DNA of 64,000 nucleotides from Pseudoalteromonas sp. DL-6 (GCF_004328665.1 NZ_CP019770.1:2418001-2482000); one strand, 5' to 3'. Positions 1-9,752 are shown, counted from the first letter of the stretch. Numbers and translations are program-made. The notes: a model not told the origin generated them from the letters alone.

Positions 1-49
1 CACGGCGACAAGCCCAACGGATACGTGCTTTACTATGTATTTCAACCAT
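1..49 (-). CDS. sdhE: SdhE flavinylation factor, N-terminus only (partial)
   Basis: On the minus strand an ATG at 49 opens a frame reading MVEIHSKARIRWACRR before the window edge. The KARIRWACRRG-type start is characteristic of SdhE (YgfY), which helps attach FAD covalently to succinate dehydrogenase. A TGAGGT ribosome site lies at 55-60. It diverges from ygfZ, as in Escherichia coli, which supports the call. Only 16 codons are visible. Confidence 0.85.
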   Translation of the reverse strand, partial: MVEIHSKARIRWACRR

Positions 50-199
50 TTTAAACCTCATATTTAATTAACTCGAGTTTACCAAATATGCGTTAATTTA
101 ACAGCACTAAGTTATAAAAACATCGTCTGTTAGTCGCTGTACCATACGCTTTAACTACGTTATTATGTGACCTCATTTGTTATTGCAAAGAAGGTGTTT

Positions 200-1111
200 A
201 TGTCTCAGGTTTATGCATGTCCTTTATCACATCAGGTTATTAGCCTCTCAGGCGCAGATAAATTATCGTATCTCCACGGACAAATCACTCAAGATCTAAA
301 TAAACTTAATAACAGCAACTTTTTGTGGGCAGGTCACTGTAGTGCAAAAGGTAAGTTATGGGGTGTATTTAAGCTATTTTCTTATCAACAAAGTTACTTT
401 TTAACAGGCTCAAGTGCAGAAGTAGAGCACTCTCTTGCTGAATTAAAAAAATATGCTGTATTTGCAAAAGTTGAAATTAATAAAGCCTCAGAGCGATTAA
501 TTGGTTTACTTGGTGATGACCTAACAGACTTACTCACACAATTGGATATTCACTTTAGCGATGACGCCACAGCCTGTGACTTCGCCCATGGTAAAGCACT
601 GAAACTGGCACCAAACCGCGTTTTATTGATGGTTGATAGCCAATTTTGCCTACCTGACGACGTGTCAACTCTCGACAACGATGCCCTATGGCAACAAGCG
701 TCTATACTCGCTGGTGAACCGCAATTAAGTGTCGATGCGATTGATGAGTACGTACCGCAAATGGTTAATCTGCAAGCCATTAACGGCATTAGCTTTAAAA
801 AGGGTTGCTACACAGGCCAAGAAACCGTTGCACGTATGAAGTACCTAGGCAAAAACAAACGTGCTATGTATATCGTTTCTGGGCAAAGTGAAGGGTTACT
901 CGAAGCACCCGACATTGAAACTCAATTAGGTGAAAACTGGCGCCGCGCAGGTAAACTTATTGCGCAAAGCTATAATGAACAAACACAGACTTTAACTGGT
1001 TTGGTCGTGTTGCCAAACGATACTGATATCGATCAGACTCTTCGTGCAAAACACACCCCTTCGGTAGAGCTAAACATTCTGCCTCTACCTTACTCTCTTG
1101 AAGATGAATAA
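200..1111 (+). CDS. ygfZ: tRNA-modifying protein YgfZ (folate-binding)
   Basis: Folate-dependent protein of the YgfZ/GcvT-like family, linked in E. coli to iron-sulfur enzyme maintenance and tRNA thiomethylation. The family signature KGCYTGQE is at residues 201-208 of the 304-residue product and contains the conserved cysteine. I chose ATG 200 over the upstream in-frame GTG at 167 because AAGGTG lies just before it and the family normally starts near this point. It diverges from sdhE and is followed at short distance by the SlyD-type gene, so the two may be cotranscribed. Confidence 0.93.
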   Translation: MSQVYACPLSHQVISLSGADKLSYLHGQITQDLNKLNNSNFLWAGHCSAKGKLWGVFKLFSYQQSYFLTGSSAEVEHSLAELKKYAVFAKVEINKASERLIGLLGDDLTDLLTQLDIHFSDDATACDFAHGKALKLAPNRVLLMVDSQFCLPDDVSTLDNDALWQQASILAGEPQLSVDAIDEYVPQMVNLQAINGISFKKGCYTGQETVARMKYLGKNKRAMYIVSGQSEGLLEAPDIETQLGENWRRAGKLIAQSYNEQTQTLTGLVVLPNDTDIDQTLRAKHTPSVELNILPLPYSLEDE

Positions 1112-1122
1112 TAGGAATGACT

Positions 1123-1608
1123 ATGATCGTTGCAGCAAATAAAGTGGTAAAAATGCATTACTCTGTTTTAGATAATGACGGAAATACCATTGATAACTCA
1201 TTTGGCGGTGAGCCATTAATTTTTATCGTTGGTACAGGCTACCTGATCTCAGGGCTTGAAAATGCGCTGCAAGGCAAGCAAGCTGGCGATACACTAAGTG
1301 TAAAAGTAGAACCAGAAGAAGGTTACGGTGAGCGTCATGATCACTTAATGCAAGCCGTACCAAAATCAATGTTTGAAGGTATGGAAATTGAAGTGGGCAT
1401 GCAATTTCGTGCAACCACCGATGACGGCGACCAATCAGTAATGATCATCGATATTCAAGATGAAGAAGTCATTGTTGATGGTAACAACCCACTTGCCGGT
1501 ATTACACTTAACTTTGATGTAGAAATTTTAGAAGTACGCGATGCAACAGCCGAAGAGCTTGAGCATGGCCACGTACATGGCGAAGGCGGTTGTGGTCACG
1601 AGCACTAA
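1123..1608 (+). CDS. slyD: FKBP-type peptidyl-prolyl isomerase, SlyD-like
   Basis: Prolyl cis-trans isomerase and chaperone of about 161 residues. It has the SlyD layout: an FKBP core, an inserted flap domain in the middle and a histidine-rich C-terminus (HGHVHGEGGCGHEH) that in SlyD binds nickel and other metals; here the tail is short. The frame has ATGs at 1117 and 1123; GGA at 1114-1116 is correctly spaced only for 1123. The gap from ygfZ is 11 bp. E. coli has two such proteins, SlyD and FkpB; the His tail favours SlyD. Confidence 0.85.
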   Translation: MIVAANKVVKMHYSVLDNDGNTIDNSFGGEPLIFIVGTGYLISGLENALQGKQAGDTLSVKVEPEEGYGERHDHLMQAVPKSMFEGMEIEVGMQFRATTDDGDQSVMIIDIQDEEVIVDGNNPLAGITLNFDVEILEVRDATAEELEHGHVHGEGGCGHEH

Positions 1609-1624
1609 GCCCTAATTCAGTAAT

Positions 1625-1651
1625 AAAAAAAGCGCCTGAGGCGCTTTTTTT
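1625..1651. terminator. Bidirectional rho-independent terminator
   Basis: An A7-GCGCC arm and a GGCGC-T7 arm separated by TGA form a perfect hairpin with a T-tract on either strand. It serves the slyD-like gene and the convergent gene ending at 1650. Confidence 0.9.
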
Positions 1652-2135
1652 ATAGCATATTATTATGCGTACGTAATTTAACTTGAGGCTCTGCTGCTGG
1701 TACTTCGCCTGGGGTTATTTTATCTTCAAGCGCAGCAACTAGCCCCTCTTGGTCATTCGTGCCTAAGCGATACTGAGTGCCATCTTTAAGCGTTAATTGC
1801 ACCGCACTAAAGCCTGATACCGAATAAATCCAACCATCATGTGTAATGCGAATACCAATACCATGACGGTATGAGTTTTGTACTGCCTTTACATCCACTA
1901 TGTCTTCTAATGCTAATTTTTGGCCGGCAACACCTGGACCAAATGCCCAGCTAACATGGGTATCATCAACTTTAATAGTTAAACCGTGGAACAAAAAACC
2001 CACCAGCACTAAAATACCCGCAAATACGATTAATGGGGCATCGGCACCGATTAAGTTCCATGCAAGTACAACAAAACCACTGATCCACGCTAATACTACA
2101 AATATAAATACCGCATACTGCTTATGCTGATACAT
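1650..2135 (-). CDS. Membrane protein with PH-like domain
   Basis: Unrecognised 161-residue protein. Two hydrophobic segments lie in the first 55 residues (about 8-27 and 33-52). A soluble part of about 100 residues follows, rich in alternating hydrophobic positions and including the run GIGIRITHDGWIYSVSG, which resembles bacterial PH/DUF304-type membrane proteins. Function is unknown. It is separated by 28 bp from the upstream DUF481 gene on the same strand, so the two could be cotranscribed. Confidence 0.6.
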   Translation of the reverse strand: MYQHKQYAVFIFVVLAWISGFVVLAWNLIGADAPLIVFAGILVLVGFLFHGLTIKVDDTHVSWAFGPGVAGQKLALEDIVDVKAVQNSYRHGIGIRITHDGWIYSVSGFSAVQLTLKDGTQYRLGTNDQEGLVAALEDKITPGEVPAAEPQVKLRTHNNML

Positions 2136-2163
2136 AACACTCTCAATTAAAAAGTTAAAAAAA

Positions 2164-2976
2164 TTAAAAACTGTACACTAAGGTTGCACTGAGCTCTGAA
2201 TCGTATTTAAGCTTATCTTCCTCAGGCTTAGAATTATAACGGTACATATACGCAAATTTAAGCGATACCGCGCCAACCACTTGGCTAATTAATGCCGTTT
2301 CTGACTTTAACCGTGAATTAAGCCCAGACAATGACTGCTCTATACTAATATCCTGATTAAATCGGGTGCGCTTAGATACCAACCGTTCCCACTGCATTGC
2401 AATACGAAGTAAATAGCCCATTTTGTCTTTGTCGTCTTCAAGTGCTGTTGACTCATCATCAGCAACTGAGCGGTATAAACCTGGGCCAATATCTATATCT
2501 ACTTTATTTTTAACCCCTTGATAAACACGTGCACCATAACCAGTTGCTACAGTGCTTTTAAAATCAAGGCCACTAAATTCATCTTCCTCGTAATCCCCAT
2601 AAATAAAGAATGACGAGTTTTTAACCCCTACTTTATAGTTGCCTTGTGCAGATACAAACACGCGATTAGCAGTCACATCAGACTCACCTGTTTCTTCATT
2701 TTCGTCACGTTTGTAGAGGGAGTCTATTTTGAATTGATTTCGCCAGTTTTCAAAATCTTGATAAAGATTCCCTTTAAGCTTAAAACTGGTGGAGTTGGTA
2801 TTGCCTTTACTTAAAATAAAACCAAATTCGGTATCGCCATACAGTACTTCGCCTTTGTGTAACTCATGAATCTCTTCATCTGAAAGCTGACCATACTGAT
2901 GAAAATCTTCAAAAGGATCAACAGCCCAGCTAAAGCAGCTAAATAATAAAAGCAGTAATACAAAGGAGTTTCGCAA
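2164..2976 (-). CDS. DUF481 outer-membrane protein (YdiY-like)
   Basis: Predicted beta-barrel protein of about 270 residues with the DUF481 pattern (EFGFILSKGNTNSTSFKLKG, then repeated amphipathic strands and a terminal aromatic YSF). I place the start at TTG 2976: AGAGAA at 2983-2988 is six bases upstream, and it gives a clean signal peptide, MRNSFVLLLLLFSCFSWA, with cleavage before VDPFED. The longer frame from 3072 would run into the preceding gene and bury that signal. The physiological role of DUF481 proteins is unclear; some are described as salt- or acid-inducible. Confidence 0.8.
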   Translation of the reverse strand: MRNSFVLLLLLFSCFSWAVDPFEDFHQYGQLSDEEIHELHKGEVLYGDTEFGFILSKGNTNSTSFKLKGNLYQDFENWRNQFKIDSLYKRDENEETGESDVTANRVFVSAQGNYKVGVKNSSFFIYGDYEEDEFSGLDFKSTVATGYGARVYQGVKNKVDIDIGPGLYRSVADDESTALEDDKDKMGYLLRIAMQWERLVSKRTRFNQDISIEQSLSGLNSRLKSETALISQVVGAVSLKFAYMYRYNSKPEEDKLKYDSELSATLVYSF

Positions 2977-3022
2977 AATACGTTCTCTTGCAAATGGCAA
3001 TAACAAAAAAGCGGAGAAATGG

Positions 3023-3343
3023 TTATTCACTTTCTTTCCACAAAATATGACAAAAAGGTGCATCTTTATCAAGGCTAATTAAAATTTTCGCAAATAATAC
3101 GTCTTCATTATCAAACTCAAGGCCTACTAATACTTGAATAAAATGCTCAGGTTCAATTTCTAAGGCAACAAAGTCTTGCCACTGTTCATCAGGCTCATCT
3201 TCTTCAATAAAGCCTAGCTCTTCACGGTACAGGTTAAATTCTTCAACATCTTTATCGCTTAAATTATTGGGAGCCAGCTCTAAAAAAATATCATAAGCTT
3301 GATGAGTTGCTTCTTCTACCGTAAATAAACGTGGACCTGACAT
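3023..3343 (-). CDS. yciU: dsDNA-mimic protein, YciU/HI1450 family
   Basis: Acidic 106-residue protein matching the DUF440 family by AYDIFLELAPNNL near the N-terminus, a run of Asp/Glu in the middle and CHILWKE at the end. HI1450-type proteins were proposed from their structure to mimic double-stranded DNA and bind HU-like proteins. It lies 46 bp upstream of the DUF481 gene. Confidence 0.82.
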   Translation of the reverse strand: MSGPRLFTVEEATHQAYDIFLELAPNNLSDKDVEEFNLYREELGFIEEDEPDEQWQDFVALEIEPEHFIQVLVGLEFDNEDVLFAKILISLDKDAPFCHILWKESE

Positions 3344-3462
3344 GAATGGTTAACCTCTGAGCTTTTAAGTGGGTATCATAATATCAAAAGTTGTTGGAGT
3401 TTTGATAAAAAAAACACGTTAAATACTGACTTTTTTATTTATTCCTAATACTTATGGACAGA

Positions 3463-3515
3463 TTAACGATTAGTTAGCGTAAGGCGTTACCCTTAAAAAT
3501 TAAGTTAATCGTTAA
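3463..3515. promoter_or_regulatory. Inverted repeat upstream of crotonase gene
   Basis: Perfect 10-bp arms TTAACGATTA (3463-3472) and TAATCGTTAA (3506-3515) flank a 33-bp centre that contains a smaller GTAA/TTAC hairpin. It lies in the 286-bp gap between the divergent yciU and crotonase genes. It could be a double operator or an RNA structure; no regulator is assigned. Confidence 0.4.
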
Positions 3516-3629
3516 AGATAACAGACCCCATTTACTTAAAAAAATTCAGTTTGTTTTTATTCATCTTCATCCACTTTACTTAACATCAATAAAAACATAA
3601 GCTCAAGCAACAGGTCAGAGGAGTGCACA

Positions 3630-4421
3630 ATGATAAAATTAGAAAAAAAACAGGGTATCGCTACGGTTACATTGCATCGCGAAGAAAAACAAAATGCCTT
3701 AAGCTTTGCTATGTTTGTTGAGCTTAATAAAGTGATTAAAAATATAAAAAAAGACGCCAGTATTCGTGCGGTTGTATTAACCGGTGAGGGTGAACACTTT
3801 TGTGCAGGACTCGATATCAATGCGGTTATGGCCTCACCATTCAACATTATAAAGCTCCTATTTAAATGGCTGCCTGGTAATCAAAACCTAGCACAAAAAG
3901 TAGTCTTAGGTTGGCAATCATTGAGTGTGCCTGTAATTGCTAAAATTAACGGAAATTGCCTCGGTGGTGGGCTACAAATAGCGCTCGGGGCTGATTACCG
4001 GATTGTTCATCACGATGCCAAACTCGCCATTATGGAAGCGCGCTGGGGGTTATGCCCCGACATGGGCGCTAATGTTATGCTTGCAGGACTAGTAAAACGC
4101 GACCAAGCACTTTGGCTAGCAAGCCATGCTGACCCCATTAGTGCTCAACACGCTTTTGAACTCGGTTTAGTAACAAAAACAACCGACGATACAGATAAAG
4201 CAACGAAAGAAATGCTTGATACATTACAAGCACGTTCACCTGACACATTAGCGGCAATAAAGCGAGTAACTCAACAAAGCTATAAAGCCCCAGCTCGAAA
4301 AATACTCGCCAAAGAAACATGGAGCCAAATTCGCTTATTAATCAACCCCAATACTAAAAAAGCCATTGCTAAAGCAAAAGGTAAAACTGATATTGAGTTT
4401 GCAAACGCCAAACGCTGGTAA
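3630..4421 (+). CDS. Enoyl-CoA hydratase/isomerase family protein
   Basis: Crotonase-fold enzyme of 263 residues acting on an acyl-CoA. The oxyanion-hole segments are visible: HFCAGLDI near residue 55 and NCLGGGLQIALGADYRI near 110. The downstream segment MEARWGLCPDMG carries the acidic position used by isomerases and hydratases. The strong ribosome site AGAGGAG at 3617-3623 fixes the start. Exact substrate and reaction cannot be read from sequence. It is monocistronic or loosely linked to the lrgA gene 71 bp downstream. Confidence 0.85.
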   Translation: MIKLEKKQGIATVTLHREEKQNALSFAMFVELNKVIKNIKKDASIRAVVLTGEGEHFCAGLDINAVMASPFNIIKLLFKWLPGNQNLAQKVVLGWQSLSVPVIAKINGNCLGGGLQIALGADYRIVHHDAKLAIMEARWGLCPDMGANVMLAGLVKRDQALWLASHADPISAQHAFELGLVTKTTDDTDKATKEMLDTLQARSPDTLAAIKRVTQQSYKAPARKILAKETWSQIRLLINPNTKKAIAKAKGKTDIEFANAKRW

Positions 4422-4492
4422 TACTAAGGCACAATGCACAAAACTGCGTTATTTGTTAAAGTGATAATCCTCTATTTTATTGAGTCATCGCC

Positions 4493-4846
4493 ATGAAATA
4501 CTTTTTAAGTAGCGCTATCATTTTGCTTTGTTTGGCAGCGGGCAAACTTATTATGCACTTTATTGATGCCAGTTTCCCTGCGCCACTGTTAGCAATGGTT
4601 ATTTTACTGGTACTGCTTTTATCAGGCATTGTTAAAGAGCAACAACTTACCCCATGTGCTTCGCCTATTTTAAATGTAATGCCTATTTTCTTTATTCCTG
4701 CAGGCGTTGGCTTTATTGAACACTTGGGACTTATAAAAACCCATTGGCCATTTTTAACCACCGTGATGATTATAGTGCCCTTGAGTAGCTTAATTTTAGT
4801 AGCCAGTATCGTTGGTCACTTTAAAGGCACTGAAAACAATGAATGA
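4493..4846 (+). CDS. lrgA: CidA/LrgA family membrane protein
   Basis: Small membrane protein of 117 residues with four hydrophobic segments and the family core PIFFIPAGVGFIEH. LrgA/CidA proteins are holin-like partners of LrgB and have been linked to murein hydrolase control and metabolite transport. Its stop codon overlaps the start of lrgB by 8 bp, so the two are translationally coupled. Confidence 0.88.
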   Translation: MKYFLSSAIILLCLAAGKLIMHFIDASFPAPLLAMVILLVLLLSGIVKEQQLTPCASPILNVMPIFFIPAGVGFIEHLGLIKTHWPFLTTVMIIVPLSSLILVASIVGHFKGTENNE

Positions 4847-5570
4847 GCAAATCAGTGCAATAACGCCAAGTCTTTGGTGGTTAACTATCCCTTTTATAAT
4901 CGCTCTTTTTTTAGGGCTAAAAATGCTCAATGTGAGAGTGAGTCACAGCATATTAAAATCCCTCACAAACCCCGTATTTTTAAGTATTGCAATAATTGCC
5001 TTATTATTAGTTAATCTAGATTTGCCTTATGCGAAATTTTCCTCTCATAGCCAATTACTTAGTTGGTTACTCGAGCCTGCAATCGTTGCGTTAGCCCTGC
5101 CCTTATATCAGCAGTTTATGCATATTCGAAAAAACTTTTTACTCATTTTTGTCACTTGCAGTATTGGTATTGTTAATGCCACATTGGTGGCTTTTGTATT
5201 AAGTATTTTATTTGCTGCCCCCTCGCAACTCAGCGCCTCAGTTGCCGCACTCAGCGTTACGACACCTATTGCATTACTTGTCACCGATTCACTTGGGGGG
5301 ATCAGCTCGTTGGCTGCTGCCATGGTTATTTTTATTGGTTTACTTGGAGCTTTGTTTGGCTTTTTATTACTAAAACTAATTAAAATATTTAACTTTGAGG
5401 CACAAGGCATTGCAATGGGAACGGCTTGTCACGCTATAGGTACAGCCGCTGCAATTGCCGAGCACCCAAAAATAGGGGCGTTTTCATCAGTGGCTATGGC
5501 ATTGAGTGCGTTATTAACTGCGGTGATAGTACCACTATTATATCCATTTTTAGTGAGCACTTTGTTATAG
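4839..5570 (+). CDS. lrgB: LrgB family membrane protein
   Basis: Membrane protein of 244 residues partnered with LrgA. Family motifs are TTPIALLVTDSLGG near the middle and GTACHAIGTAAAIAEHP toward the C-terminus. I used ATG 4839, which overlaps the lrgA stop, rather than the upstream in-frame start at 4812. In enterobacteria the pair corresponds to YohJ/YohK. Confidence 0.9.
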   Translation: MNEQISAITPSLWWLTIPFIIALFLGLKMLNVRVSHSILKSLTNPVFLSIAIIALLLVNLDLPYAKFSSHSQLLSWLLEPAIVALALPLYQQFMHIRKNFLLIFVTCSIGIVNATLVAFVLSILFAAPSQLSASVAALSVTTPIALLVTDSLGGISSLAAAMVIFIGLLGALFGFLLLKLIKIFNFEAQGIAMGTACHAIGTAAAIAEHPKIGAFSSVAMALSALLTAVIVPLLYPFLVSTLL

Positions 5571-5607
5571 TAAGTTGATAACAATCTAACTAAAACTAGA
5601 GCCCACC

Positions 5608-6435
5608 ATGATCAGTTCCGAAATTCAGCAATTTGAAAAATACTACGCCCTACTTACCGAGTATTTAGTCACCTATAGTATGCAAATAGTCGGCGCTATT
5701 TTTATACTATTGGTTGGCCTGTGGGTGGCGAAAAAGCTCGCCGAAGTAGTTGCCAATTTAATGACGCGGCATAACGTCGATATTACCTTAACCAACTTTG
5801 TCAGTAATGTAGTGAAAGTACTGCTAATCATTATGGTGATCATTATTGCGCTGGGTAAAATTGGTATTAGTGTGACCCCATTTGTTGCTGCAATAGGTGC
5901 AGCCTCATTGGGTGCAGGCTTAGCGTTACAAGGCATGCTTTCTAATTATGGCGCGGGGCTTGCTATTATTGCTACACGGCCATTTGTGGTCGGCGATACC
6001 ATAGAAGTAAAAGGTGTTAGCGGCCAAGTAAAAGTAATTGAGCTGGGGCACACCGTATTAATTAATGAAGAAAAAGTAGAAATAACCATTCCCAACAAAC
6101 ATATTGTTGGCGAAATTCTGCATAACTCATTTAGCTACTCTTTAGTAAAAGGTGAAATAGATATTGCCTACAGTGCCTGCAGTGATACAGCAATCAACCT
6201 AATTGAAAACGTGCTCATACAGCATGAACTCGTCGCTAAAAAACCCAATGCACAAATTGGCATAGAGCGCTTTGCTGATAGCGGCGTTACTATTAGCTAT
6301 CGCTATTGGGTACCCACCACTAAAATTATTGAAACTAAGCTTGCTATTAATGGCAGCGTGTATAAAGCAATTAACGATGCCAATATTGAAATTCCGTTTC
6401 CACAACGCATTGTTACACTTAATAAAAATAACTAG
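5608..6435 (+). CDS. mscS: Small-conductance mechanosensitive channel, MscS family
   Basis: 275 residues, close to E. coli MscS. It has three N-terminal membrane segments, the third being the glycine/alanine-rich pore helix GAASLGAGLALQGMLSNYG (about residues 94-112), followed by the beta domain (RPFVVGDTIEVKGVSGQV) and a mixed alpha/beta C-terminus. The channel opens under membrane tension to release solutes on hypo-osmotic shock, which fits a marine organism. It lies 37 bp after lrgB on the same strand. Confidence 0.92.
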   Translation: MISSEIQQFEKYYALLTEYLVTYSMQIVGAIFILLVGLWVAKKLAEVVANLMTRHNVDITLTNFVSNVVKVLLIIMVIIIALGKIGISVTPFVAAIGAASLGAGLALQGMLSNYGAGLAIIATRPFVVGDTIEVKGVSGQVKVIELGHTVLINEEKVEITIPNKHIVGEILHNSFSYSLVKGEIDIAYSACSDTAINLIENVLIQHELVAKKPNAQIGIERFADSGVTISYRYWVPTTKIIETKLAINGSVYKAINDANIEIPFPQRIVTLNKNN

Positions 6436-6497
6436 CACTTCTCATGTGATTAACGCAAAAAGTTAAGTGCACTAATAACTATAAAAATGAGCCAATT

Positions 6498-9400
6498 ATG
6501 CAGCAACCGCCTTTTTATCTAGGTGAATGGCAAGTAACCCCTGCCAGTAACACCCTTCAACGCGCTGAAGAACAAAAACAGCTAGAGCCCAAAGCCATGG
6601 ATGTTTTGCTGTACTTGTGTCAAAACCAAGCAGAGATTGTCAGTAGCGACGCGTTATTAACTCACTGCTGGGCAAACACAGAAACCGGCGATAATCCTCT
6701 GCATAAAACTATCACTCAACTTCGAAAAGCCCTGGGTGATAAGGCAAGCGCTCCGCAATACATAGAAACCATACGTAAACGGGGTTATAGGGTTATTGCA
6801 ACGGTTGAGTTTCCATTGGCTGATGACCTCCCCAGCCAAGTTAACACATGGCAAGGCGGCTCTCCTTTTTTAGGTTTGAGTGCATATAACCCAACCGATA
6901 CCCACTTATTTTTTGGTCGTAATCACGCCATCAGCACGTTACTAGAGAGCGTATCAAGCCAAATAAAATTACAGCGCGCATTTTGTTTAATCCTTGGCCC
7001 TAGTGGCACGGGTAAATCATCATTAGTTAATGCGGGTATATTGCCAAAGCTACTCGACGAGCGAGGCTATAACGGCATTAGAGTAATGTCGTACACCCAA
7101 CTAGACTTTGCAGATGTAGCTCAAAATAGGCTGTATTTAGATCTCGCTTCAGCCATGCTCGATTGGGATATTAACGACATTCCAGTATTTACAGGGTTAA
7201 GCGCACAAACGCTGGCGCAGCAGCTAGAACATGACATAGATAATGTTATTAGTTGTTTAAAAAATACAATTGCAAATACTCAAACAGCAGCAAAAACGCC
7301 GCAATTGTTTTTGTTTATAGACCGCTTAGAAGTGCTACTTTCCTCACCGCTATTTAGTAACGACACCCGAAGTCATTTTTTATCTGTTATTGAGCGTTTA
7401 GCGACCTCTAAAGCGGTGATTGTATTTAGTGCCTGTCGAAACGATTTTTACCCTTTAGTGGTTGAGCAGCCAAGCCTTATGGTGGGCAAAGCTCATGGCG
7501 CGCATTACGATTTAACTCCGCCAAATCGCCATGAACTACAACAAATTATTCGCTTGCCAGCGTTAACCGCTAATTTAACGTTTTCACACGACCCAAACAC
7601 TAAAACCCCGCTGGATGAAATACTTTGCGCCGATACCGCTAATAATCCAGATGCACTGCCCATGCTGCAATACACACTGCAAGAGCTGTATTTACAGCGC
7701 AGTGATAATAATGAGTTATTGCACAGTGTGTATGAAAAACTCGGCGGTATTGAGGGTGCCATTGGCAAAAAAGCCGAAGAAGTATTTATAGGGCTTTCTC
7801 AGGCGCAACAACAGCAACTAAAAAGCGTGTTATCGCAATTAGTAACACTAAACCCAGATGGTAAAACCATTACGAGCCGCGCAGCTCGCTTACAAGCGTT
7901 AACCAAAACCAGTCAAAAAGAGCTGGTTCAAGCCATGGTCGATAGCCGCTTATTTGTATCGCATTTACAAAACCAAGAAGCTTACTTTAGCCTTGCCCAC
8001 GAGGCATTATTACGCCAATGGCCACGTGCCAAACAGTGGATTAATGACCATAAAGATGCCCTTGCTATAAAAAGCCGCTTACACCACCACACGCAACAAT
8101 GGCTTAATGAGCACAAAAGTAACGCCTACTTGTTAGCACCGGGTAAACCGCTGCAAGAAGCCGTTACCTTATTAAACGACAACATATTCGAACTAGACGA
8201 TGACGAACGCGCGCTTATAACCAGTTCTCTTAAACACAGTAAAACAAAAACAACCATAAAACGCGGCACAGTCGCTCTACTTTGTTTACTCACCTGTGTT
8301 GCCCTATTTATGAGTGTTACCAGCTTTCAAGCGCAGCAACTTGCACAGCAAAAACGCCAAGAAGCCGAAAGCTTACTAGGGTTTATGGTTGGTGATTTTG
8401 CCGACAAGTTACGCAGCGTAAAGCGTATGGACTTACTTGATGGCATTAGTAATAAAGCACTTGAGTATTTTACCAATCAAGTCGAGGAGCCAAGCTCACT
8501 ATTTAACTTTAGTAATCAACAAGCCGAATTTAAAAGTCGCTTTCAGTACGCGCAAACTCTGGAAGCCATGGGTGAAGTGGCCTATTCTCGCGGTAAAACC
8601 ATTGAGGCCTTCACCGCCTTTGAAAACGCCCGCACTCGCCTTGAAGCATTATTAAAAATCCAACCAAACAACTTAGAGTTACTCACGCTTGCCGGTGCCA
8701 ATGCTTTTTGGCTCGGTCAGCTTCATTATGATAAAAGCGATTACGCAGCCACTGAGCCATTATTTAAAAAATATCATGCCTACAGTGAGAAAATGTATTC
8801 ATTAGCACCGAATGATTTTAACTCGATTATGGAGCTATCGTATTCGCATAATTCGCTGGGTTCTTTATACACAGAGAAATTTGACTACAGCGCAGCGAAA
8901 CAAAGCTTTACAAAATCGCTGGCCCTTAAAAACAAAGCGCTTAAGCTTAAACCCAATAATAAAAACTTATTGCGCGATAAAGCAGATACCATCAGCTGGC
9001 TTGCTAAAACCGAAGAAGGGCTCGGTGATTTTAATGCCGCGCTAACCATGTATGTAAATGCCTCAAGTGAATTGTCAAATATGCTATTGAATTATCCCGA
9101 TGATGCAAGTTTATCAAGCAGTTTAGCTTATACTTATATTCAGCAAAGCTATCTTTTAAGTTATTTACCCAATAGACAACCTGCCTACGAAAAAGCACAG
9201 CAAGCCACTAATACAATTAATAACGCTATATTGCAGGATCCAAAAAGTAAGTACTTTCAAGATTCATACTATCGCTTTTTAGCCTACCAATTGATGCTTT
9301 CAGCCGATAAAAATATTAATGAACAAGTAAATGAAATTATTAAATTTGTCAAAAATCAATACTTCGACAATAAATTTATTATAAATACACAAGTAAGCCT

Positions 9401-9752
9401 TATACACTATTTTATTGATAGGCTGTCACAGCACAAAGCACAGGAGTTATTAATTGCGCTGGAGATTGATACAAACTATCAAGAGTACATAGCTAATCAA
9501 ATGAAAATTGGCGATAACATAATACCGATACGGGTTAATTTACTTAAAGCTAAGTTAAGTACAACCAGCAAGCAGCGAGAACAGTTTTGCTTAAATGCGC
9601 TTCAAGCCATTATTAAAACAGCAGAAAAAGATCAAAGTGTTCGTATCACATACCCGCTGGTACAGGTGTACACTTGCTTAAATCGAGCTGACGAAATCCC
9701 CAAAATAAAAGCAAACCTAGTAAAACTAGGCATTACTAATTTTAATCTATGA
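6498..9752 (+). CDS. Winged-helix / STAND NTPase / TM / TPR protein
   Basis: Large 1084-residue protein. Residues about 5-102 form an OmpR/CadC-type winged-helix DNA-binding domain (EPKAMDVLLYL and IETIRKRGYRVI). A conserved linker, FLGLSAYNPTDTHLFFGR (about 124-141), leads into a P-loop ATPase with Walker A GPSGTGKSS at 167-175, resembling the nSTAND1 class. One hydrophobic segment near 590-610 is followed by a C-terminal half with TPR-like helices that would be periplasmic. This suggests a membrane-bound one-component regulator that senses through the TPR part and uses nucleotide-driven assembly. The next gene overlaps its stop. Target genes are unknown. Confidence 0.75.
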   Translation: MQQPPFYLGEWQVTPASNTLQRAEEQKQLEPKAMDVLLYLCQNQAEIVSSDALLTHCWANTETGDNPLHKTITQLRKALGDKASAPQYIETIRKRGYRVIATVEFPLADDLPSQVNTWQGGSPFLGLSAYNPTDTHLFFGRNHAISTLLESVSSQIKLQRAFCLILGPSGTGKSSLVNAGILPKLLDERGYNGIRVMSYTQLDFADVAQNRLYLDLASAMLDWDINDIPVFTGLSAQTLAQQLEHDIDNVISCLKNTIANTQTAAKTPQLFLFIDRLEVLLSSPLFSNDTRSHFLSVIERLATSKAVIVFSACRNDFYPLVVEQPSLMVGKAHGAHYDLTPPNRHELQQIIRLPALTANLTFSHDPNTKTPLDEILCADTANNPDALPMLQYTLQELYLQRSDNNELLHSVYEKLGGIEGAIGKKAEEVFIGLSQAQQQQLKSVLSQLVTLNPDGKTITSRAARLQALTKTSQKELVQAMVDSRLFVSHLQNQEAYFSLAHEALLRQWPRAKQWINDHKDALAIKSRLHHHTQQWLNEHKSNAYLLAPGKPLQEAVTLLNDNIFELDDDERALITSSLKHSKTKTTIKRGTVALLCLLTCVALFMSVTSFQAQQLAQQKRQEAESLLGFMVGDFADKLRSVKRMDLLDGISNKALEYFTNQVEEPSSLFNFSNQQAEFKSRFQYAQTLEAMGEVAYSRGKTIEAFTAFENARTRLEALLKIQPNNLELLTLAGANAFWLGQLHYDKSDYAATEPLFKKYHAYSEKMYSLAPNDFNSIMELSYSHNSLGSLYTEKFDYSAAKQSFTKSLALKNKALKLKPNNKNLLRDKADTISWLAKTEEGLGDFNAALTMYVNASSELSNMLLNYPDDASLSSSLAYTYIQQSYLLSYLPNRQPAYEKAQQATNTINNAILQDPKSKYFQDSYYRFLAYQLMLSADKNINEQVNEIIKFVKNQYFDNKFIINTQVSLIHYFIDRLSQHKAQELLIALEIDTNYQEYIANQMKIGDNIIPIRVNLLKAKLSTTSKQREQFCLNALQAIIKTAEKDQSVRITYPLVQVYTCLNRADEIPKIKANLVKLGITNFNL

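Noticed and set aside
3023..3072. Long DUF481 frame beginning inside yciU
   Set aside because: It would overlap yciU and hide a clear signal peptide; a TTG start with ribosome site at 2976 is better.
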